Of a stretch of DNA of 64,000 nt, positions 11,965-23,305 are shown piece by piece. The stretch is from NCBI RefSeq assembly GCF_015706575.1, contig NW_024037062.1:740811-804810 (forward strand), read 5' to 3'. The notes below the pieces were generated by a model. That model worked only from the letters and a program-made list of their open reading frames with translations, made no database searches and was not told the origin of the DNA. The position numbers and the translations under genes were made by a program. Numbering within the stretch: the first letter of the stretch is position 1; each line of letters begins with the position of its first letter. The stretch is from Patiria miniata (Eukaryota; Echinodermata; Asteroidea; Valvatida; Asterinidae).

Positions 11965-13081
11965 AACTCCTCATACCTGTCACGTACAAAGTCAACTTTG
12001 TTGGTCCGACTTAGGTCGGAGACATTGCTTCATCGACAAGTGTAAACCAGCAATTTTTAGCACAACAAAAATCCAAAGCATAGGCGGCCTATAAAAAGAG
12101 ATAGCACGGTGACCTCTCAACTTTGATTGGTATTAATATCAACCCCCTTTTCTTAAAAAAAATTAAAATACCGAACGGAAACAAATTGGGGCCACTTTTT
12201 CCAGAAAAATACTTATTTCGCTCCCCCACCCCTTCCCGGCCCTCCCCCTTTCCGAACGACTCAAACCTAGAAACGCTACTGGAGAGAATGTTCAGATTTG
12301 AAGACTCGGGACATGCACAAGACGTGCGCTAACCATCAAAATCATTTCTTCTTTTTTATGCGATTACGTCACAAGTGTGGTTTTCCCACCGGTTTTGGCT
12401 GGGAAACCCTTTTTCTCAACTCCCCCCCCCCCCCCATTTCGTAATTGGGCCGACGCCACCAGCGTCCAGATCCGACATCATTGAGGATATCCGAACTACC
12501 GATGTGTCACGCCTTACTCACGCGCCTACCTTACGGAGCGCAGATCAAAGAATTAGTGCACGCAAACTCTGCATAATTGACGTTCATTAATGGCCTTGCA
12601 TTGTTTCGTTTAAAGTCCCTTCTGTTTCTTTGTTTCCGATTGTAGGAATTCTTTCATTTCTTATTTGTAATATTCCTTCTTCTTTTTTACTTAGTGTAGG
12701 ATGAAAAGATACATTCTATTTCAAAAAACGAAGTTCATAATATTATAGACCTTTCAGTCGCCGACCATTTTGCCAACCACAGGTTGCCAAACTATGGAAG
12801 GTCCAACACTGCAAAAATGAAGAATAGTTATTCATGATTACAAAAATATTATTTTAATCGTTGAAAATACAAAATTATCAACAAATCCTACGAAATAATT
12901 CCTAAAGATGTTTTTTGTTATGTAATGAGGGTGTTATAAGGATTTTTTTGGAAAAATATGAGGACTTTTTTGGAAAAATATGTTGCCAACCGCGGCTTCA
13001 ATTTATGCGCTTGCGGCAGCCCATACAAAATGGCCCTCAATGTTTACAAACAAAAGAAAGGTCCACACGTACAACTGAATT
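11965..13081. other. upstream flank, no gene seen
   Basis: A poly-C run at 12421-12434 and two near-identical GGATTTTTTTGGAAAAATATG-like words at about 12940-12980 are the only structures seen. Confidence 0.35.
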
Positions 13082-13628
13082 CTACACTCTAAAGAGTTCC
13101 CGTCGGATTTGACCCGGATTTTGAGTTCTATTTGACTCGATACATTTCAGGGTCAAAATGACACTTTTCCGGTGTCATATGAAAATCCGACTCCTATGAA
13201 AATCGGACTCCTTTTCTCTATTATTGGTTAATCCCTCGCACGTGACCAGTCACTCTCCTAATTATCATACTTACGCATGCGCAATACTACCAACGAGTCC
13301 ATATTTCATGTAGATTCACGCTACACTGGGTCAAAATGGCACTTGGTCGTTTTTTGGTTTGGGGGTCACTTTGACCCGGAAGCTTTGGTAAAATTTTCAT
13401 TTGAACCTAGAAAAGTGTCATTTTTACCCTATAAAGTGCAAGGTCAAATACGATCCTGATTCCGGGTCAAATCTGATCCGGTGTCATATGAAATTTGGAC
13501 TCTAAATCTAGTCTCTATTGCCATATTGCCTTAGTGACCTGTCCCTGTACTTAGGCATGCGCAATACAGTCAAGATGTCCGTATATCATAGTATAAATTT
13601 CACACTAAACCGAGACTTTTAGAGTGTA
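13082..13628. mobile_element. second TACACTCTAAA-ended element
   Basis: The left end TACACTCTAAA (13082-) and right end TTTTAGAGTGTA (to 13628) are inverted. The interior has the same GGGTCAAAATGACAC and TTTGACCCGG words as 2623-3165, but only a short, degenerate minisatellite. It also contains an internal duplication: two GTGTCATATGAAAATCCGACTC/GTGTCATATGAAATTTGGACT-like blocks and two CGCATGCGCAATAC-like words (about 13274 and 13555). Confidence 0.65.
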
Positions 13629-14003
13629 CAGGATGAGTCAAAAAATATATTTCATGTTTAAAAAAAATATGTAGCACCAAAAATAATAATGACTGGAAAG
13701 CCATTTCATAAAATACTTTTAAATGAAACAAATTACTTAATCACAATTGTTGACAGTTGTTGAAACAAGTATTCTGTGTCATTTTCTTTGTTGTTCCAAA
13801 CGGTCAGAACACACAATAAATTGGTTTTTTTTACCAAACAGGTTTTACGGTCATTGCGTTTAAATGGTGATATTCTTTGAACGGATTGAGCAATTTCAGT
13901 ACTTTTTTCATCTTAAAGTAGTTGATGAAATTGGCTTTCCAGTCATTATCATTTTTGGTGCTACATAGTTTTTTAAATATGAAATATATTTTGGGGGTTT
14001 TGA
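13627..14003. mobile_element. TA-flanked CAGGRTGAGTC element, short copy
   Basis: Begins TACAGGATGAGTCAAAAAAT. It has inverted arms (GTAGCACCAAAAATAATAATG at 13671- against ATTATCATTTTTGGTGCTAC at 13944-, each one base over or under 20) and is clearly the same family as 19040-19715. The right terminus lacks the expected ACTCACCCTGTA, so it is end-truncated or diverged. Confidence 0.7.
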
Positions 14004-16358
14004 TTGTAAACACAGCTCACGTTGATGCCACTTTGTCAACTGTAAATTGTATATAGACCCGCCTACACCTGATCTTCAGTTTCAGTTCAATCATCAAGTG
14101 CGTACTCATCGTTTAGCATACCAAACCTAAGTAGGACACTCTGCAATCAGCACTCATTGCCACCAACACCCAACCCCATGCATCGTCAGCCCAAGCAACC
14201 TATATTTACCCTTGAGACTAATCTCACCAAAGCCACGCGCGATCACACGGTATTAGCAACACCAACCCACCCATTTTACTTTCCCGCTTTTTTCCCCCGC
14301 AACACCCCGCGCGCGATGATACACGAGTGACACAATCCCGTCTCCAATTCCCGCCAAAAAAATCCCGCCCAAAACTAAAAAAAAAAAAAAAAAAACTGTA
14401 GTCACGGACGCAGTTCCTATCGACCCCTCTGTGCTGCCACAAAAACGCGTTCCCCTTTACCAGGCTTATCGGGATATTTGTCGGGAACTTTGGAATTAAG
14501 AAGCGCTGTCAAATTCACTCGCTATCTTTTCCACTCACCCTGGCAAAGAGAATGACTTTGCTAACTTCGCGTCGAGGGGCTGTCAGATGCTATTAGGCCC
14601 CTACTCTTAAAAAGATGAGACCATTTGCTACCAGCTTTCTCGGTTTATATTTTGTCGGCAAGGGGTCGTAACAATTTTCTCGGTTCATACTCTGTCGGTA
14701 AAAAGATCGTTAAAAAATCTCATTTTGAACCCGACACATATTTATTTTCTATGTAGGCCGAACTCATTACCTTTTTTTGCCTTACTACAAACATGAGATC
14801 AGTGCGAGAAATAACAGTGAACTTTTGTTGTGTTCAATTTTCCGGGAAAAAAACAAGATTTTTTTTTGAAAATGGAACTTAGCGTTTTCCCGGTATGCTA
14901 CATTCGAAAACTTAATATTTGTTTTTGCTTTTAGCCCGTACCTCTGCAGATCAGAATCCACTGAACCTGGTAGGCCCTACAAAAAGTCAAATTAACAACC
15001 GGTTATTTTGTCCCTCAAAACGAAAAAAATACCGTTTTCATAATGATATTATTTTGTCAAATGTAATATCATTTTGGTAAAACTGTAATATTGGGGAACT
15101 ATAATGATATCGAATTTTACTTTGAGTGTCTGTTGATAAGTGTGCCAATTAATGACTTAACCTGTGAATGTCCATAGCTTTTCCGATTGGACTGTCCGCT
15201 TAAGACAGGTGGAATCATGTCCAGGTGGCCGCAATGGGGAGGTTGCAATCTGTGTCGTTGCGTGTCACAGACGCGCACAAGACGAACAGGGCTCATTATC
15301 AGAACATCCGGGAGACGGGTGGAGACCCACGCAAAATACTCGTCACCCCTGGCTGCACTTTATAGACCCTGACAGCACCACATGTTACTGTCTGTATCCC
15401 GAATGGGTGTAACCCTCCTTCGGCCAATCTCCAAACTCCTTGAAACAATACATCACGCGGTAGTGCGTGATGGTGCAGAGACGGAGTGAAAGGGCGGTAT
15501 CCTAGGCAGAACGAGGCAAGTTAACTCACTGGACTTGATTGGTGATTAGTTTTGGCAGGGCGGACTAACCATCACTGCCTTATGGTGTTATCCGTATACG
15601 TGGTAAGAAGGGGGAGCGTATACCAGTCTCGGCCTGATAGCTCGGCCTTAATTTGCAGTGACCACGAGGCGGGCTCCCTGCCTCGCAGATCACCACTTGG
15701 CGTTACACGGGATTTCCTGTATTTTCCACAGCCGTACACTTGATTCGATGAAGGCCTAGGATAGCCCTTGGGGGTTCAAGTGACACCTCAGGCATTCTAC
15801 CGATTGGTTCTAGTCAGCACGGACACACGAACGATTTACTCTGATATTCGTGTCTGTGTTTTCATTGCAGGCCTACATCCACCATCTTGTTTGAAGGACT
15901 GCCGACGACTAAGTGTCCCTTGCCGCCATTGGCTGAAAGTTTCCCTCTTTAGTAAAACCATCCAGTGAAATCATCCGACTTAAGTTTGATAATTCTCCAC
16001 AACTCGTACATCTCGAGAACATCTGCGCAAACTGGTATTTTGGAAGTGGAAGCAAAAACTGCGGGTTAGTGCAAACTGGCATCGTCCAGAAGAGTTGGAT
16101 AAGGATCATCAGCTTGATATTTCAGGTAAGATCTTTGGATTTCATGGATTGAAAAAAAAGAATTTTCTGCATTCACTTAAACAGCATTTCAATTGCATTA
16201 TTTATTTCCAATGAAAACACACACGATTAAAACAAGGTTTTACTATATAGTCCTTAGTCGAATTTTATTTTCATGCAGACTCTGTATTTTTTGGCTCTGT
16301 TTTCATTGCTCATTCCTTGATCTGAAAGGCAAATTGTAAAACATTGTTTTTATAAGTA
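14004..16358. other. upstream flank, no gene seen
   Basis: A poly-A run of about 19 at 14377-14395 and a GC-richer patch at 15180-15420. No recognisable frame. Confidence 0.35.
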
Positions 16359-16524
16359 GAGTGAAATCTCGATAAGTCAAACATCAGGGAATTGGCTCAA
16401 ATTTTGAGCTAAGCAGAGTTTTGAGTTATCCAATGGATTTCTATTATTGACAGGAAGAAGCTTTTAATTTGAGTTATTGAAGGGTTTTTGAGTTAACAGG
16501 TTTTGAATCATCGAGATCTCACTG
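16359..16524. mobile_element. small pogo/Tigger-like MITE candidate
   Basis: GAGTGAAATCTCGATAAGTC on the left and ATCATCGAGATCTCACTG on the right are inverted ends of a 166-bp element rich in GAGTTA/GAGTTAT words (TTGAGTTATCC, TTTGAGTTATTG, GAGTTAACAGG), a texture seen in pogo-like nonautonomous elements. TA precedes the left end, but no clear TA follows the right end. Confidence 0.5.
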
Positions 16525-16944
16525 TTTTCGATCTAGCTTTGAGTTATTTGAATTTATCTGGTAGAAAAAATGGAAACGTTTCTATCAGAAGCAAATTCGT
16601 TTCGTTATTTTGGTGCAAATCTTGGCATGAATTCACAAAAGCTCCAATGTTCCAATTTAAAGTGCAGTCAGCATCAGTCAGAGTTCATACTTCAGTTAAA
16701 GTGCACCTTGGCAACCAGGGGAAGCGACCTAAACTAACCATGAGATTGAATATCCTGATTCCTGATTGGTCAGTTCCGATTTCCCGCCTCCAATTAGCGC
16801 TAGACTCGTCAAAGAACATAGAGTTGACATGGACCAATATTGTATCGAGCAATATTTTGGTTCACCACTTCCCCCTTCTTTTTTGGACAAGTCCAAACAT
16901 TCAGTTAGTTCTGGAAATAAATTTCATAACACTCTGACACGAAG

Positions 16945-17181
16945 AGTACTCTTAATTCCAAAGAGTGAAAATTCACTCCATTTCAATGTGGATTCACTCC
17001 GACAGTCGGAAACTAGGACTAGACGTTTTAGAGTGAAATTTCTTCAATCGTAAAGATCGAGTTTTCACTCGAGCTTCGACTAAAGTGGTTCATTTTGCAG
17101 ACTATTTCAATCGAAAATGAGAGTGATTTTAAGTCTAACACGTCTAGTCCCTAATTTCACTCTTTGGAATTTAGAGAGTAT
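16945..17181. mobile_element. inverted-repeat element with CCAAAGAGTG ends
   Basis: GTACTCTTAATTCCAAAGAG on the left pairs with CTCTTTGGAATTTAGAGAGT on the right. Inside, GACTAGACG and CGTCTAGTC also pair. 237 bp, no coding potential. Confidence 0.65.
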
Positions 17182-19039
17182 GCCTGTTATAATCCACGTC
17201 ACTATAATATGACTTTGCGAACCTGTAACACTTTCTATGGAAGATTGGCAAACATTTAGTAAAACTAAAGTCTTTTACCATGCATAGAAATTGACCAAGA
17301 CGAACTATTACAACTTTTTTGACTTTTTATTTTATTTTATACAAATTGAGTGAAATGGACAAAGCATCAATAATAACCTGTTTTTAATTGAAAATATTGA
17401 AAGGTTATTTAAATCAGTTTTCTCCACCATTAAATTCCCTTTTTCGAAAATGAGATATTTTCTATTTAAATAGTTTTTATTGATATAACGAAGGAAACAG
17501 AAATTGACCTTTTACACTTTTTTGCACGACTTGGGCATTTATGCAATGGTGAATTGCAACAACGTAAAGAAATTAAGAATGAGGCTCAACCATGATTCCT
17601 ACTAGACTTTGGGCAGGCCTATAACTTCCCCTCTAATCTCCTCAAGATATCAGTCAGGCCTTGGTTTGTAGCTTTTCCACAATTTTCAGAGGAAACACCA
17701 ACTCGTGTTCTCAGTTTATCTCCCCCGGCCAAGACGCATGGTGTTGGGAGGCCGTAAGAGGGGCCTTCTATACCCCGCTGAACATGTGTCACGGTTTGTC
17801 AAGGCGCTTCCCGAGTCAACCCGCGAAATGGTTTAACTCGCCTCCAATATCCTGGTGGATAGAATCTCGGACAGGCTTGCACAGGTGCATGGGGCAACAC
17901 GCTAGGGTGAAGACGTACATAGATTGGGTGGGTCCGTCTTACTATAGACGACCTTTTCTTTTTAAACTTTTTTAAAAACTAAACCTTCACTTTAGACTTT
18001 TGTGTCATACATTACTCTTAAGGCCTATATGGGATGAAATATAAGTTTTAATCACATGCAACTCAAAGATGAGGTTCTTTTTTACGCGGTATCACTTTGA
18101 AATCATATATGCTTGAGGGAAAATGAGCGCCGAGAGACGCAGAGACGAACCAACAGACACACAAACAACAAATAGGCACTATATATGTAAAATCAAATAT
18201 AACAACAAGTTGGCAGGTAACAATTTAACATCGGCAACAGAGTTTTGCAGAATATATAGACTGTTCATCTCTTGCGGGACAGTTGGTCGGGTAAACACAT
18301 TTCAGAAAACAAACAAGCAAACAACAAACAAACAAATGACGTAGGTTGGTCTGTTGGTCATTACCCTTCAGATATATAGGCAACATTCATCTTCACACAA
18401 CAAATCGGATCTTAATCGAGGTGAGGCTCTTAAACAGTCCAGACAACGGCTTTACACGGGATAAAAAGCACGTGTTTTAGGATCGGTTAAGGAGGAAGTT
18501 TTGTCAACAGTGTGAAACGCGAACAAGCCGCTTGATATCTTAGGCAGGTGAGCAGCTAAACTTCGACTACCCCCCCCCCCTAAAAAAAAGCATTTCACAG
18601 AAGGAACATCAGCGGGTCGAGCTGAATCATACCCCGTAACTTTGGGTGTCGTCAACCCCTGTATACGGTACACGCCCATAATGCGGAGAACCACGAGAAC
18701 AGGTGGGGGAAGTAAGTGCGTCACGCGCGCTACCAACCAATCAAATCTCTGCAATTCATAGTCCGTATATACCCAAATTAACTATGACCAGTGATGATTT
18801 TTTTGGCAAACTGTTTTGGTCAGTTCCGATGACGTCATAGAAAAAGAGTATAGGGAGAATAATTGTCACGCTCGCGTGCAAGGGATGGTTCAAAGTTCTT
18901 GTCTCATTTCAACGGCCCTCTTCACTTGGAATATCTTATCAGTTGAGACGGGGAAAATTGTGCGCACTTTAAGAAAGTGCAAATTTAATAGGTAAGCTTT
19001 CGAGCTCGGCCTTAACTGTCCAAAGAAATCTGCATCATG
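17182..19039. other. upstream flank, no gene seen
   Basis: CAAACAAACAAAC-type tract at 18307-18335; poly-C run at 18571-18581; a CCAATCA box at 18737-18743 and a perfect TGACGTCA palindrome at 18830-18837, 4 kb upstream of exon 1a. The last two could mark a distal promoter for the missing 5' exon, which is speculative. Confidence 0.35.
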
Positions 19040-19715
19040 TACAGGGTGAGTAAAAAAAACCGGAACCCAAACACCAAAAATTATATTTCATATTTTAAAA
19101 AAAATTGTATCACCAAAAATAATAATGACTGGAAAGCCAATTTTATAAGGTACTTTTAGATGAAAAAATGACTGAAATTGGTCGATCCGTTCAGAAAATA
19201 TCACCATTTAAACACAATGACCCTAAAACCTGTCTTGTCCGAAAATGCGATTTAAGAATCGTCGTCGAAATCGTCTTCAAACATCACCAGCGATACAATC
19301 TCTGTTTAAACGTTAAAAATGTTCAACAGAATCCCTTTGAAGGCCTGTCCCTTAGAAAAAGTAGATTTTATAAATCATATTGTTTGCCTAACCAGGGTTG
19401 TTAATAAAGATAATTGTGCACCACAGCTGTTGACAGTTGTTGAAACAAGTATTCTGTGTAATTTTCTGTGTTGTTCCAAACAGTAAAAACACACAATGAA
19501 TTGCTTTTTTTTGGACGAGACGGGTTTTAGGGTCATGGTGTTTAAAATGGTGATATTCTTTGAACGGATCAAGCAATTTCAGTAATTTTTTTCATGTAGA
19601 AGTAGCTAATGAAATTGGCTTTCCAGTCGTTATTATTTTGGGTGCTACATATTTTTTTTAAATATGAAATACATTTTATGGGATTTGGGTTCCGCTTTTT
19701 TGGACTCACCCTGTA
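19040..19715. mobile_element. TA-flanked mariner-like MITE, full length
   Basis: Ends TACAGGGTGAGT and ACTCACCCTGTA are perfectly inverted, with TA at both outer edges as made by Tc1/mariner insertion. Longer arms pair (CAAAAATAATAATGACTGGA against TCCAGTCGTTATTATTTTGG). The 676-bp interior has no transposase. Sister copy at 13627-14003. Confidence 0.85.
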
Positions 19716-19980
19716 GTTGATAATTTTCCACAGTAAGACCAGTTCCTTGATATTACCCTATATTATTTCATTAACAAACCGATTTTTCTTATATGTAATA
19801 TTGTTGGATTGATTCCATCTTGACTTTACTCGTGGATTTTCAATTGAGTGAAAAGGATCCAACTGATGCTAGGGACTAGAGTTCGGAGAACAATTTTATT
19901 CAATCGAATAGATTCAATTCAATAGTATCCTTTTCAATCCAATTCTTTCAACCTAACAGAGGGATTTTTAACTCTTGATG

Positions 19981-20461
19981 TACAGGGGGGTGCAAAAAGA
20001 AGGAAACCCACTTTTGACAGCAATTTTTACTTACTTGTTTAGCACATTTCAAAAATTCAACTTAGTGGAATTAAAATATTGATATTTAAACATAAGTGAC
20101 GAAAAAATGATTGCAAATGCATATTTTGTCTCTGAGATAGGGTAGTTTAAAAATTTCATGTGCCAAACCTGTTTGTCCATGGACGGCTTTATTCCATCTG
20201 CTTGACTGAGCTCCGGAGCTTGATTTGAAGACAAAAAACACTACTCTAGATTTACACGTGGACAACAGTGATTTTGGTGACTTGTATTCAAATGAGCATA
20301 TTAATAACACTATTGTTGCGATTTTTTTAAAGATTTTTTTCACCACGTATGGTTGAAGAGCTATACTTCACTACAATATAAAACAAAAGTTCAAATAAGT
20401 TAAGTAAGTAGGTTAAAATTCCTGTCAAAAGTGAGTTTCCTTCTTTTTGCACCACCCTGTA
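19981..20461. mobile_element. TA-flanked mariner-like MITE, second family
   Basis: Ends TACAGGGGGGTGCAAAAAGA and TCTTTTTGCACCACCCTGTA, less one or two mismatches, are inverted over about 60 bp (also GAAACCCACTTTTGACAG against CTGTCAAAAGTGAGTTTC). TA lies at both edges. 481 bp, no transposase. The ends start like those of 19040-19715 but differ internally. Confidence 0.85.
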
Positions 20462-22833
20462 GGTAGTCCCTACTTTCCGCGGGTGGTAAGAGTGAAATTT
20501 CATCCATGAAAATAAGAGATTAACATTTAGACTGTTCGCCCAGAGGTTACACTGTCATCAACTTCCCCTTGGCCAAAGTCGACAAGGAAACTGCAGTTGT
20601 CTTTCCAACAAGCCTCATGAGATTTCCATAATTTGCCCTTTCCTTGGCCGTATAATTCAATGATATGTCCCAGCAGGCGCCCAACAAGTGCTAATTGGGG
20701 GGAGTCAAGTTACACACAATGGTTGAAAAGAAATTGCCGAAACCTAGAAGGCTTTCAAATAAAGGACAATAGCAACTACCATTATCGGTAGCTTTTTTGT
20801 GTAAGCTTTTCCTGTCAGTTTTAAGGACAGATTTATAGACCCATTGTTTTACGACATGGAACATTTCCCCTGCGTTTTCCCCACTTTTGAATAGCAAGAC
20901 GATGTTCAGATTTCCTGAGTTTCCAAAATGCATCACGAATGAGACTTTTCCTTTCGGATCTATTTTCAGCAAGAATAACTTGTAAAGTTTTAAACATTAT
21001 CTCCTGGTATCAAAGTTTTGGGTACACATGTACACGGTACTTTCTCTGTCTTTGCAGTGAGACCATTCGCAATTGGCACTTTTATTGCGAAATTATCAGT
21101 GTCCTCTATGTCGTTGAATGAAGGGAACTCTCTTCTTTTGCCGGACCGGGAGGGGTTAATTTATGAAGCTTAATGTGATAATTGGGGAATGATTACATCG
21201 AATGGGAGCCAGGGTGCCGCGGAGTAATTGGTGTAACTGATTAGGGAGCATCCCAATCGGAAATGTAGGAATTTTAGAATCGTCAGGGAGGAGGAAGTGT
21301 CGATATTCGGGTCATAAAACTGATCGTGAGGAAACAATCCGAAAGCTATACAAGAGGAAACGAAATATATTAGTTCCTCTTATGTTGTGTCTCTCCGCCC
21401 TTAATCATCATTAATGCTCTCAAGTAACGAAGGGGCGATTCAAGGGTATTTAACTTCGTTCTTGACGACCGTTTTCAATGGGTCCCAGAGTGCACACAAT
21501 TTTATTCAATAAATAGCAATTTACTGGGTGTTTTCCAGTAAAATACTGTTGGGCAATGAAATTTTACCGACATTGGTATGAAATTACCTCATATTGGGTT
21601 GAATTGGGTGAAAACTGTCAAACTATTGGGAAGAATTTGCCCAAGAGTGTAGGCAGTTGAAAATTCGACCAGCACTGGTCGAATTATCAACCCATTTTGC
21701 CCAACTTTTTTTACAGTGCAAGCATCAGTCTACAAACTGGGCCTGATTAACCCATCCATTGGTGTTCAACGGGGTAGTCCTACACAGTAGCACTGCCCGG
21801 CTTAAACTAAGGTCCGCGGCCAGACTTTGCCCACGGTTCTAGCGATTTATGTCTTTCCATCTTTCGTTGCTAGGCCAGATCTATGCATTTTAAAACTTTT
21901 ACAAAGATAAGGTAAAATTTTCCAACGTTACAGCTTAAAACTTAAGCAATTAAGTGAAAAGAATGTCAGTCTAGTAAAGCTAGTACCAAAACACACAAAA
22001 TTATATTCAGTTGATTCGGAATGGTTATTCACTGAAGCTTTTCTATGCATCAGTCTAAACAGTGGGCTGGGTTTAGCCATTTATTAGCGTTACGAGGTAT
22101 CCTATACGATAGCACTGCGCAACACACAAGTGACAGTCAATCAGTCAGTGAAAAAAGTCAGTCATTCAAGTCAGTCAGTGAAATCGTAACAAAGACGACA
22201 TACAGAGGCAGACTCTCTGAGACCAACGGAAAAAATGAAATGGAAAGAAGCACAAATTGATCAGAAATAAAAACTTTACCGCAAGAAATTTCACTTTAAA
22301 AATGTGACGCAGACAAGAACAATTCGAGCATTATTTTGGACAGTGCTTATACAAGTAGCGATCATGTAAGCTCGGAATCGACCTGACGTGTCGTGCGGCG
22401 TGTTATTTAGCGGCCGTGAATCATGACACTTTCGCGGTAGGACCATATGTTCAAGTTCGGAGAAACATAAAGCGCGCGGACCTGTGTCATGGCCGGCAGT
22501 CGAAGGAAGTGGAAAAGGGGATGTGGATAATCATATGAAACATTTAACAGCTCTGTCCTGAAGAGTGACAGATCATTCTGTTCGAATCGTTCGATTATGA
22601 AACCGGTTCTTTTTAGAATCACACATATTTTGTTAAGTCACAGAAGAGTACACCTGCATAGTTTTACCACAAAACCTCATACCAGTCCTATTAAAACTAA
22701 CGAAGAAACACAAATGAGTAACTAACTTTAGAAAAAAATAAGGAATCTCATAACTTATCTCTCTTTGTTTTAATTTGTGGCTTTTCCTTGTTCAAGTGAT
22801 CACATTTGGTAACATTCTTAATTTTCTTTCCAG
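20462..22833. other. immediate upstream flank of pitx exon 1a
   Basis: No exon identified. Holds a 240-bp repeat-like stretch rich in TTGGGC/GGGCAA words (21485-21715) ending TTTACAGTG, an imperfect CAGT tract (22134-22180), and a CpG-richer patch at 22370-22510. The real transcription start of isoform A is not identifiable here. Confidence 0.4.
22134..22180. repeat. imperfect CAGT tetranucleotide tract
   Basis: CAGTCAATCAGTCAGTG, then GTCAGTCATTCAAGTCAG; about 650 bp upstream of pitx exon 1a. Confidence 0.75.
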
Positions 22834-22866
22834 AAGAAGCCTACAAGCGATATTTCAGAAGCAAGC
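22834..22866 (+). other. pitx: 5' UTR part of pitx exon 1a, behind a candidate splice acceptor
   Basis: A pyrimidine-rich tract ending TTTCTTTCCAG (22823-22833) lies 33 bp before the isoform-A ATG. This looks like a real 3' splice site, so the exon holding the ATG probably starts at 22834 and is preceded by one or more noncoding exons further upstream that I cannot locate. In the ATG frame, stops occur at 22810-22812 and 22819-22821, just upstream of the acceptor. The 33 bp themselves are open in that frame, so translation could only start earlier if an upstream exon supplied an in-frame ATG. Confidence 0.5.
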
Positions 22867-23305
22867 ATGTTCAAGTTCGACAACAGGCGAGCGTTTAGCG
22901 ACATTCTGCCGTCTTTCAACCACTTTGGCGCCCCCAACGGCGGCCAACATCCAACCAGCTCCCCTGTCTCGACAAACGGGTCAGACCTTCTCAACATGGA
23001 CGCCAACGGACTGCAACAGCAGCAGCAGCAGCCAGTACCACACAACGGCCACGTTTCGCCGGGAATGCTCGTTCAAACCGACTCCAACGGGTACGGCATA
23101 GCGACCACCCCGCACCGCGTGCTGGAGAAGAGCGGGGCGCCCCCTTCCGGCCTGATCGACACCAGTTCGACTGATCGACACCAGCCCAGGATGACGGAGC
23201 TCTGCCCCGTCGGTGCGTCCACAGCTGGCTCGAGGGCCATGGTCGATCTCGTCATGGATGACGTCGAGGTCAAAGGTCGAAAGATAGCCAGGAATGACAT
23301 CAATG
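22867..23305 (+). CDS. pitx: pitx exon 1a: N-terminal region of the long isoform
   Basis: Encodes residues 1-146 plus the first base of codon 147. It starts MFKFDNRRAF and ends RNDIN; the donor is G|GTAAGT at 23306. The region is low in predicted structure: Gly/Asn/Ser/Pro-rich, with a short polyglutamine run at residues 50-55 encoded by CAA/CAG repeats, and an acidic patch near 127-135 followed by basic residues. Residues 10-14 (FSDIL) faintly resemble an eh1-type Groucho-binding core, which is speculative. The N-terminus is not recognisably similar to vertebrate Pitx N-termini, as expected because this part of the family diverges quickly. The exon is visibly GC-richer than its flanks. Membership of the gene rests on the matching phase-1 junction with exon 2: codon 147 becomes GGC (Gly), followed by E-T-N. 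Confidence 0.88.

Noticed and set aside
16503..16937. 144-codon + strand frame
   Set aside because: It starts inside the right end of a MITE (16359-16524) and overlaps unrelated AT-rich sequence; no domain, no splice context.
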